A stretch of DNA of 64,000 nucleotides, taken from positions 26,653-90,652 of the forward strand of contig JAEUIT010000077.1 of assembly GCA_016795035.1 (NCBI GenBank). Direction: 5' to 3'. Every line of letters begins with the position of its first letter. The stretch's first letter is position 1. Positions 25,658 to 33,600 of the stretch are shown here, one piece after another. Origin of the DNA: Phycisphaerae bacterium (GTDB lineage: Bacteria; Planctomycetota; Phycisphaerae; Phycisphaerales; SM1A02). The translations under genes and the position numbers were made by a program. The notes beneath the pieces are model-generated. The model saw nothing but the letters and a program-made list of their open reading frames with translations. It was not told where the DNA came from and did not search any database.

Positions 25658-26664
25658 CCTCCGACGCGTGGTGCGTCGTGCGCCACTCCGCGTTGCTGCC
25701 ATTTCGATATGCTCGTGTGTCGATGGAGACGACCTGTCCGCGTTGCGGCTACGACCTCAGCGGCGCAAGCGGCTCGCATGACGACGCATCTCCGCCCGAT
25801 GGCATCTGCACCGAGTGCGGCCTCACGTTCTCGTGGTCCGACCTTCGGCAGGGCAGGCTCCATCGGAGTCGCGTGCTGTCCGAGTACGCACGCTGGCGAT
25901 GGCTGCCGGTCGCCTTGGTGATGACGCACCTCCTCGCCCATTGGCCGTGGTCGCTGTGGCGACGCGTACGGATCGAACTCCCGATCCGGGCGTCGCGGCT
26001 CCTCCTGCAACTCGCCGTTGCAGGCGCGATCGCGTATCTCATCGCCGGGCTCTGGGCCGTGAGCCTGCATACGAGAGCCGTGGGCGACTTCGTACGCACG
26101 CTTCGCCACCCGGCAGGCGTCGTTGAAGTGTGGACGCGCCCGGTCCTCGGACGACTGCAGACGATGGAGCTTCAGCCGTGGGGGACCCCCATGGCTCCCG
26201 GAGTCGCGATCGTCGCGCCGCGAGATTGGAATGTCGACACGGTCTGGAAGGGCACCTGTGTCCGCAGCCAGCCGCGCTTTCTCGTCGTTGCAGCCTGTAC
26301 GACCGTCGCGAGCGGACTCGCGTTCGTCCTGTTGCCGGCGTCGCTCCGTCGCGCGAACGTCCGCGTGGCGCAGCTGGTGCGCGTGTGGTGCTACCTCACG
26401 ATCACGCTGCCGACCTTCTGTCTCGCCGTCCTTGTCGTCCAACGCTTCGGCATCCTCCGCCCGCTCGTCCTCGGCAGCTCGATGCGCATCGGCTTCGTCG
26501 AATGGTGGCCAGCGCTCGTCTTCCTATGCGGCTGGCTCTTCGTCGGCTGGCGGGTGGCGCTCAAGCACTATCTCCGCGTTGCACACCCGACCGCCGTCGC
26601 CGCGGCGATGACGGCGATCGCGTTTCTCGGGGTGTTCGCGGTGGCGGCGGTCCTTCTTCTGTGA
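25654..26664 (+). CDS. Zinc-ribbon multi-pass membrane protein
   Basis: 336 aa from ATG 25654, which overlaps the previous stop (ATGA). A second ATG at 25723 (METTCPRCGYDLSG) is the more typical N-terminus for this class and may be the true start. A CPRCGYDLSG...CTECGLTF ribbon is followed by four or five TM helices (LLLQLAVAGAIAYLIAGLWA, FLVVAACTTVASGLAFVLLP, WCYLTITLPTFCLAVLVV, AAAMTAIAFLGVFAVAAVLL). Unknown function. The ribbon-plus-TM theme matches the three large paralogues at 5.4-13 kb but without their extra domains. Confidence 0.8.
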   Translation: MTSDAWCVVRHSALLPFRYARVSMETTCPRCGYDLSGASGSHDDASPPDGICTECGLTFSWSDLRQGRLHRSRVLSEYARWRWLPVALVMTHLLAHWPWSLWRRVRIELPIRASRLLLQLAVAGAIAYLIAGLWAVSLHTRAVGDFVRTLRHPAGVVEVWTRPVLGRLQTMELQPWGTPMAPGVAIVAPRDWNVDTVWKGTCVRSQPRFLVVAACTTVASGLAFVLLPASLRRANVRVAQLVRVWCYLTITLPTFCLAVLVVQRFGILRPLVLGSSMRIGFVEWWPALVFLCGWLFVGWRVALKHYLRVAHPTAVAAAMTAIAFLGVFAVAAVLLL

Positions 26665-26955
26665 TGCGGAGCGGCGTCGCCTCTTCCATCCATCTCGTCC
26701 GAGAGTTCAGTGGACCTTGCGGTTCCCAAGCGCGGGACGATGGGAGCGCTGGGCGAGCAGATCACTCACAATGGAGAAGAGGATCGTTGGGCGAGCTGCC
26801 ACGATGAGCGCGATGTAGCTCCAGTAGTCGCGCGTCGAGAAGTCCGTCGGGCAGTCGTCGAACTCTCGCGACCGCTCGGTGAGCAAGAAGCACCCAGCGC
26901 CGACGGTTCGATCGAACCGCCGATACGACGATGGAGAACCTGTCGTGTCTTGGAT
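26665..26955. other. Gap with an in-frame coding-like extension of the sulfatase
   Basis: On the minus strand the frame of the sulfatase continues after its TGA for 82 codons to the next stop at 26707. It reads IQDTTGSPSSYRRFDRTVGA, then FDDCPTDFSTRDYWSYIALI and VAARPTILFSIVSDLLAQ. Third positions are mostly G or C. No start codon of its own is evident. It may be a decayed C-terminus, a read-through extension or chance. Confidence 0.35.
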
Positions 26956-28695
26956 TCAATCCGGCAAGGCTTCGGGCGAGGGCGTGCCCAGTTGGAAGCC
27001 CTCGGGGAGCGTGCCACCGGCGGGGCCGCCGATGAGGTAGCCGCCGATGTTCACGCCACGCGGCGCTTGCGGGAACTGGAGGAACGTCATCTTGTGCCTT
27101 ACCGTCAGCTCGACGGTCGGCGCGACGACCCAGGTCTTGGCCGTGGGAATGCGCTCCTTGGGATCTTGATAGAGGTTGAAGAACCATCCCAACGTAGGAT
27201 CTGTGACCTCCAGCTTCGCAGTATTGGTGATTCCGCCAAACACGCCGGGGCCGTCGTTCATCGGATAGATGTTGATCTGCTCGACGCGCTTGAATTCCTT
27301 CCACCGACTCCCGTAGAAGTCCGGGCCGTACCAGTGGAAGACCGTCTCTCGGCTCGACTCTTGGTTGTCGTCCTGGTCGGTCAGCAACCAAGACGTCTGG
27401 TCGATGCCATCAACATAGCGATCGCGCGGAATGGACTCGCCCGCACCGCCAAGGCGCACCGCCGTGTTGTACAGGTCCATCAAGTCGAAGAGCCCGTCGG
27501 AAACTCTGCCCGCCTTGATCATGCCCGGCCAATGGGCGATCCCGCTCACTCGCACGCCGCCCTCCAACGTGGTTCCCTTCGCGCCGCGGAACGGCGTGTG
27601 GCCGGCGTCGCTCGTGAAGATGAGTGCGTTGGCCATCACGTCTTCCTCAGGCCCGTTGTCCGAGGTGCAATAGATAAACGTGTTCTCAAGTTGGCCTTGT
27701 TCCTTGAGCGTCTTCACTATCTCACCGAGCACCCAATCCACTTCCAGCATGCCGTCCTTGTAAGGAGTGCCGGCGGGCGACTTACCTCGGAACCTTGGGT
27801 TTGGGTAATTCTTCGTGTGGACGCGGTTCATGGAGTGATACAGGAAGAACGGCTTCTTGGCGGCGTTGGCGCGCTGGATGAAATCTTGCGACCAAGCAAG
27901 ATACTTCTCCTCGAGCAGCGGCTCGGTTTGGAGATTGATTTCCTGATCGAGGGTTACGTCCGCGTCGCCCTTCTTCATGCGCACGGTGTGTCGGATGAAC
28001 GCCACCTTGTCCATCTGCGCTGCGCGCTCCGCTTTATAGACCAACTCCGGGCTGATCTCGGGATCGCGGAAGTCGTGATACGTCGTATTCGCGCCCAGAT
28101 TGCCGTAGTACTCGTCGAACCCGACGTCCGTGGGTCGCTGGCCCTTCTCCTCGCCCAAGTGCCATTTCCCCGCCATACCGGTCATGTAGCCGGCTTTCGC
28201 CAAGAGCGCGGCGCTCACAACCTCGCTCTCGATGCCCTTGGTGAGTTCGCCAGCAGCGGTGGGGCGGGTGAGTCCAGATCGCTGCGGAAGTCGACCGGTG
28301 AGGAGCGCCGCACGAGTCGGGGTGCATGATGGCTGCGAGTAGGCAGACGTCATCTTCATGCCGTGTGCCGCAAGATCATCGATGTTCGGGGTAGGCGCGC
28401 CCACGGCGGCGCCGCCCCCGTAGCACCCTGGATCGCCCCAGCCCATGTCGTCGACGATGAAGATCAGGATGTTCGGCTTTCGACCAACCTTGTTCTGCAG
28501 CGCGGCCAGCTTCGCAGTCGCCTCTTCTTCCCACGAGGGGTGTGGAATCGCGGGCTCCAAGTTTGCTGCCGTCTGCACGCACTTGAGGAATGGCGACTTG
28601 GCCTTCCAAAGTGAGTCTTGACCGAAGGCATGCGGCGTGTTGCTCGCAAGACAGAGAAGGAGGGCGGCGGTGGCTCGCAGGGGATTGGGGCGCAT
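26956..28695 (-). CDS. Secreted arylsulfatase-type sulfatase
   Basis: 579 aa from ATG 28695, preceded by AGGAG; a further ATG at 28719 lacks such a site. Signal peptide MRPNPLRATAALLLCLASNT, cut near AFG-Q. The sulfatase core follows: PNILIFIVDDMGWGDPGCYG (metal-binding Asp-Asp), then PSCTPTRAALLTGRLPQRSG, whose CxPxR Cys (about residue 124) is the formylglycine precursor. GKWHLGE, FLYHSMNRVH and CTSDNGPEED complete the metal site. It hydrolyses sulfate esters, probably of imported or surface polysaccharides; the formylglycine-generating enzyme must be elsewhere. Divergent from an AraC-type regulator 96 nt away, which is the likely controller. Confidence 0.95.
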   Translation of the reverse strand: MRPNPLRATAALLLCLASNTPHAFGQDSLWKAKSPFLKCVQTAANLEPAIPHPSWEEEATAKLAALQNKVGRKPNILIFIVDDMGWGDPGCYGGGAAVGAPTPNIDDLAAHGMKMTSAYSQPSCTPTRAALLTGRLPQRSGLTRPTAAGELTKGIESEVVSAALLAKAGYMTGMAGKWHLGEEKGQRPTDVGFDEYYGNLGANTTYHDFRDPEISPELVYKAERAAQMDKVAFIRHTVRMKKGDADVTLDQEINLQTEPLLEEKYLAWSQDFIQRANAAKKPFFLYHSMNRVHTKNYPNPRFRGKSPAGTPYKDGMLEVDWVLGEIVKTLKEQGQLENTFIYCTSDNGPEEDVMANALIFTSDAGHTPFRGAKGTTLEGGVRVSGIAHWPGMIKAGRVSDGLFDLMDLYNTAVRLGGAGESIPRDRYVDGIDQTSWLLTDQDDNQESSRETVFHWYGPDFYGSRWKEFKRVEQINIYPMNDGPGVFGGITNTAKLEVTDPTLGWFFNLYQDPKERIPTAKTWVVAPTVELTVRHKMTFLQFPQAPRGVNIGGYLIGGPAGGTLPEGFQLGTPSPEALPD

Positions 28696-28791
28696 TTGAA
28701 GGGTACTCCTCGTCGTCATTCCGTTGGGTCGAAGCCAAACCCGCTCGAGAGCGAGATCGAGCCGCGATCGAGGTAGGATCTTGGGGCGTCG
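28696..28791. promoter_or_regulatory. Divergent promoter region of sulfatase and AraC-type regulator
   Basis: A 96-nt gap between two divergent start codons must hold both promoters. No unmistakable -35/-10 pair or operator palindrome is visible by eye. Confidence 0.4.
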
Positions 28792-29805
28792 ATGCCCCAA
28801 CAAGACCAAAAACTGCAATCGGGTCTCCCGCGGGCGCAATCCGGCGTGACAGCCTCCGTCTCCACGTTTCATTCGCGGGTAACGCGTGCCGAGAGTCTTC
28901 AGGAGCACTTTCGAGAGAGCGAGACACGCGTCGATCAGATCAGTCGCGGTCCACTTGTCGGGGAGTTGTCGGGATTGGAAGCTGGGTCGGTCCGCATCTT
29001 GGACGTCAGGTTCAACAGGTCCGTTCGGATCTGCGGACAGGTGCAGCCCGACGTTCTCCATGTGGCCGCGATCTCCGCGAGCGGAGAGCAATCGGTCTGC
29101 CGTGGGCACAAGGTGCAGCGCGGGCAGTTGCTCATTCTTTCACCGGGCGAAACGGTCCATCATGTGGCTGCGGCCGAGTCCCGAAGCTTGGTCGCCATGA
29201 TCAGGCCTGGCGAACTCTGGGCGGCCGCGCGGACTCTTCTTCAGTGCGAGCCATCATGGCGACTTGCAGGAATGGTCGCGGTGCATCCTCATCCGGTCGC
29301 CCAACGTGAATTGAATGTGATCCTGCGCGCCGCCATTCATCGAGCAAAGCAAGAGAGCGTGAGCGCGACCGCCGGCCCCGTGGCCGATCGACGTTTCGAA
29401 CATGCGGTCTTGCATCGAGTGGTCCGTGCCTTGGATTCCGCGTATCCCATGGATCAATCCGAAATCGGGCACACTCGTCGGCTTCAGATCCTGAAAGACG
29501 CCGAAGATCTGATGGTCTCCCGAATGGAGGGTTCGCTGACGATCGTCGACCTCTGTGCAGCGGTTCACGTCAGCGAGCGCACCTTGCACTACGCCTTCCG
29601 AGACGTGTGTGGAATGAGCCCGATGGCGTACTACAAATCCCTGCGACTGAATGAGATTCGACGCCATCTTCAGCGTGCCGATCCCCGCCGGACATCGATC
29701 TCTCAAGTGGTTGAGCGATTCGGCTTTCTGCGGCCAGGCAATCTTGCCGCAGACTACAAGCGGCAGTTTGGCGAACTGCCATCCCTCACATTGCGACATA
29801 GTTAG
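28792..29805 (+). CDS. AraC-family transcriptional regulator
   Basis: 337 aa. The first 200 residues form a cupin-like sensing domain (VRICGQVQPDVLHVAAISAS, KVQRGQLLILSPGETVHHVA). The C-terminal 100 residues carry two helix-turn-helix units: GSLTIVDLCAAVHVSERTLH, followed by YAFRDVCGMSPMAYYKSLRL, then TSISQVVERFGFLRPGNLAA. Spacing matches the AraC/XylS DNA-binding domain. The inducer is unknown; given the divergent sulfatase it may sense a sulfated or sugar ligand. Codon use is less GC-biased than in the core genes, as in the sulfatase, so the pair may have been acquired together. Confidence 0.93.
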   Translation: MPQQDQKLQSGLPRAQSGVTASVSTFHSRVTRAESLQEHFRESETRVDQISRGPLVGELSGLEAGSVRILDVRFNRSVRICGQVQPDVLHVAAISASGEQSVCRGHKVQRGQLLILSPGETVHHVAAAESRSLVAMIRPGELWAAARTLLQCEPSWRLAGMVAVHPHPVAQRELNVILRAAIHRAKQESVSATAGPVADRRFEHAVLHRVVRALDSAYPMDQSEIGHTRRLQILKDAEDLMVSRMEGSLTIVDLCAAVHVSERTLHYAFRDVCGMSPMAYYKSLRLNEIRRHLQRADPRRTSISQVVERFGFLRPGNLAADYKRQFGELPSLTLRHS

Positions 29806-30047
29806 GCACCGCGGCGACGATGTGTGGCACGGCGCGACGAACGCGCTTTTGCCGGATGCGGAGGAAGAAGTGCGGGGGCTGCGGTGGGCCGTCGCTGCGA
29901 TTGGCGTTTGAAGTCGGAAGTGCCGAGGGAGTGGTCGGCGTGGGAGGCGAGCGCCATCCCTTTGTGAGCGCTAACCCGGCGGACGAGGCCTGGGAGAACC
30001 CAAGCTCCTTCTTCTCTCCGGAGACCCGTACCCCCCGCATCGGGCGA
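29806..30047. other. Gene-free left margin of the accessory region
   Basis: No convincing gene. Short frames on both strands give Pro/Arg-rich translations without motifs. This stretch separates the last core-like gene from the first direct repeat. Confidence 0.45.
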
Positions 30048-30300
30048 CCCCCCCTCGCCCCGAACGGGGCGACTCCGGCAATCCATCGTCATTGCACAAC
30101 GGCCCGCACTCGCGGGCCGTTGTCAATGCCGATGAGCGGACTCGAACCGCCGACCTCCGGGTTGTGAAGGGGGAGGAAGGTGTTTTGCAGCAAGGAGTTG
30201 CAGATGAGGAGCAGCGGGGGCGGCAGCTTGCGAAAGGCACGCTCAACGATTGGATTCGGAACTGCCCGTTGGAACTGCCAGCACGCATAGTTGACGCCGT
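30048..30300. repeat. Direct repeat 1, left end of the 12-kb island
   Basis: About 255 bp, roughly 85 percent identical to 42145-42405 in the same orientation. It begins CCCCTCGCCCCGAACGGGGC and includes a perfect hairpin, ACAACGGCCCGC (30096-30107) with GCGGGCCGTTGT (30112-30123), a tRNA 3' half (30127-30167) and about 130 bp beyond it. The copy at 42 kb differs at scattered positions, so the two are not a recent duplication. Confidence 0.8.
30127..30167 (-). other. tRNA 3' half, attachment-site remnant (left)
   Basis: On the minus strand TTCACAACCCGGAGGTCGGC is followed by a T-arm (GGCGG TTCGAGT CCGCT) and the acceptor end CATCGGCA. This runs from the anticodon loop to the 3' end of a tRNA. 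The matching 5' half (which would start TGCCGATG) is absent on either side. The hairpin just downstream looks like the tRNA's own terminator. Such halves are left by integrases that target tRNA 3' ends. Confidence 0.7.
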
Positions 30301-30636
30301 TGTGCTGATATTGATTCGTTGTAGTAGTGCTTCGTCCTCTGACGGATCCAATCGTGACCCATCGTCGGCAGTATGTGCGGTTGAGGGCTATCTGTGTCAT
30401 TGGCCATTCGCTTGTATGAGGTTTTACTCGTGCTCGGCGAGATTCGCCCTAATGCACCTCGCACGAAGGCCCGCCCCACGAGCAGCATCTTGGAGCCGGG
30501 GCGCACTACAACTGTCCAAAGGGCGGGGGCGCACTACAAACTCGCGAGCAGTCGAGCTAGACCCAAGCAATAGCCCACGCGAAGGGGGGCCGACGCCGCG
30601 TGCGCTCGCCGCGCCTGACATGCTTCGGGGCCGGCC
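30301..30636. other. Gene-free stretch downstream of the DptH-like gene
   Basis: 336 bases with no supported gene. GGGGCGCACTACAA occurs twice (about 30493 and 30524). Otherwise nothing notable. Confidence 0.4.
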
Positions 30637-33600
30637 TCAGCCTCGTGCCACCAGTTCATAGAACGGCTTAGCGCGAATGACTTCTCCTGCAACGTCAAAC
30701 GTCTTGTACAGGCACTGGTGGTTGGCGAGGCCCTTCACTCGATCTACAACCGATTGGTCCACGTTCGTTAGCCCGATTCCAACAAGATCCTTTACGCTTA
30801 GGTTGGGAACCTTGTGCACGAACCAAGTCAGCAGTGGTTCGCGATAGTCCTCGTTGGCGGTCCTGAAGTGCGAGAGGTATTGGGATGCCAACATGATGCC
30901 GATGCCAAACTCGCGACCTTGAAGCAGCAGCTTCTTGAGAACATCGAACTCGTACTGCATGATATTGTTGGCTTCGTCGACCAGCAGGAACGAGTCGACG
31001 TACCGCAGCTGTGGATCGGTGCCAAGGAACGGCTTCTTCTCCCGCGACAACATGTAGGCGAAGAAGAGGTTGAGCATGATGGCAACCACGACGTTTTTCG
31101 TCTTGTCATCGTCCTGAAGGTACCCGAGGTCCACTACGACCGGGCCTGAGAAGAACTCAGAGAACGGGAGTACCGCCGCGGGGTCCCGAGTAAACAACTC
31201 CATGTCAACCATGTTGCTCATGATGCTGTAGGGCGCATCGAGCTTGTCGCCAATGATGTGTGTGTAGGCGTCGAATACCCCGTAAAGGGTCGGCGCAGCG
31301 AGCGACTGTGCCGAGGCCGTGGCATAGGCGTCCTTCACTGCGCTCTTCAGCCTCTCCTGCTGCACGGGGCCAATCCCGGAATAGACGCGGCTCAGGATGT
31401 CGATAAAGCAGCGAGCCCTGTGTAGCCACGCCTTGTTGCTGTCGGGCGCGTCGCGGATGTCGAACAGATTTAGCGGGATGTGCTCCGGCTTGACGACCCT
31501 GGCGCCGGTCGCTTCGACGAACTCCTTCTTGGAGTAATCCTTCTTGTAGTCCAGAATAAAGACATTCGGCGCGCGGCCGCGGTTCGCGGCGGGGTCGCGG
31601 CGAAGCTGGTAGATGAGGGCTTGCACAAGCTGTGTCTTGCCCACGCCCAGATCACCCACGATACCGATGTTCATCTGATTTAGTGCGGTATTGCTGGGGT
31701 GGAAGAAGCGGTCGTGTGGCTCGATGGTGGCGACAGTGTTGCCTACAGCGAATCGCACACCATAGCCAACGGCCGCAGGTGGTGAATCGGATGTAGGTGC
31801 CGGCTTGGACGGGATTGCCTGCGGCGGTGCCAATTCCTTGGAGGACCCAGCCGCCGGTACCGGGGCGGCCCGGGCTGTGGGAGCGGGTGGCGGACTGGGC
31901 GGAGCCGGGTCTGGTTGATGGCTTGCTGCTGGCGGGCGAGCTTGGGCGGATAGCTGCCAATCACCTACCACGTTGCGCAATCGCTCGGGTACCTTCTTCG
32001 CCGGGTCCGTGAGAATGGCGTACGCATCAGCATGGCTGATGAGCAGCATCTCGTTGAGACCGTCACGATCAAGGTCTCGCTTCTCGCTCTCCTTGTCCGT
32101 TCCGACCACGAAGAGGCGACCTTGGGAATCGACCTCTGGCACGATGCGTCCCGAGAGGATTGCTGCTAAGACTTCGCCGTGACACTTGTGCCAGTCGGTT
32201 GACTCCATCAAGTTGCGAAGCTGGCCGTACACGCGGAAGGCGTAGTCGAGCCATGATGCGATGAGGTGCCGATGGGCGATTCCCCAAATGGCATGCTCGG
32301 ATGCTCGCTTTGCCAGCTGCTCCAGAAAGCGGGCGAAGATCCGGGCTTGCTCGATCGCGTCACGAAGCTGGCTATCGCCCATCGCATCGGCGCGGGCCTT
32401 CACCTCGATCGGCGTGACCTTCATCGCTGCGAGCTGGTCACCTTCAAATCGAAGGCTGATCGATATCAGGTCGGGCCTCTCAAAATCCTGTAATTGCAGC
32501 CCTTGCCGCAACTCGTCGAAGAAGGCGTGAAATGGATCGACCGGGATCACGAGATTGACTAGGGGACTTCCCTCGGTCCGTACCGGGAAGACACACGGCC
32601 AACTGGTCTCTGCGAACTCACACTGGAGGGTGCGAAGGCAGGTGAGGACACCGATTTCGCCAAGCGATGCCGTGCCGCCACCGGTCAATCGCTTGAGCGT
32701 TGGCACCCCTCTTCTGGATATCTCGCGGAGGAGACGGCTGATCGTCGCATCGTTCGTAACCGCGTCTCTCTGCAGATCCTTAATTGCACTCTGGGCTGCG
32801 TGGCGGATAGTCGGCGACTCATTGGCAATAAGGTAGAAGCCACTGTTTTCGCCGGCTCGCCGTGAATAGGACGGAAGGTCATAGTCCCAAAGGTAGGACT
32901 TATCGCTCACCGTGAAGAAGCATGCAGGATCGACATTGGTGGAGGAGACCGCACAATAACGAGCTGCGTCCACGGCCTTTTCGAGCGTCGGCTTCTTGGG
33001 CATGAACACATAGCTGTCAATGGTGTCGGCACAGCGGCCTTCTATCGCCTGTACGAGCGAAGCTAGCTGCGCACTGGTGGACCGTGCGACCTCGGGAAGC
33101 GCCTCGACAGTGTCGGGAGACGATTCGTGCTTGCCTACTCGGCTCTCAGCGATGAACTTGCCATCGCTGGCAGCAAGCTGGCGGCGAACACGTACCCGGT
33201 TGAGACCAACCGCGTCAATGGGAGAATAAAGACCTTGTCGATCCAGTTCCGGGCTTTGCGTACCGAGATGCGCGATGATGGCCAGATCGGCATGCGGGCT
33301 TGGCGTCGGCCGACTGTACCAGCGGATCGAAGAGTCGAGGACCTGCGTAAGCGTGGATAGCTCTGCGTCTTCAGGCTGGAGATCGTCTCCACGCTCGTCA
33401 TAGACCTCGAGCGATTTGCCACCGCCGTAGCGCCACGGATCCTGTTCTGCCAGCGCCTTGCGTGCCCAGCTAAAAATGCCCTCATTGCACGAGCTAGAGC
33501 CGCGCGTGTCGCTCGTGACAGATACACGCAGGGTGCTCTTTGCCGACCAGATCTGCGCCATCTCATCGATTGCTCGTTCGACTTGCGGCACGCTAAATCC

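Noticed and set aside
26762..27391. A minus-strand 209-residue frame across the end of the sulfatase
   Set aside because: Arg/Pro-rich and motif-free; it lies opposite in frame to the clearly conserved sulfatase C-terminal region.
30127..30167. A complete tRNA gene
   Set aside because: The 5' half, D-arm and the 5' side of the acceptor and anticodon stems are missing on the expected side at both copies.
30092..30661. Protein-coding frames over the tRNA half (reading SGLEPPTSGL or NADERTRTADLR)
   Set aside because: These phrases are the usual false translations of tRNA T-arm and acceptor sequence. The sequence itself folds as a tRNA 3' half, and the same false frames appear over the second copy at 42.2 kb.
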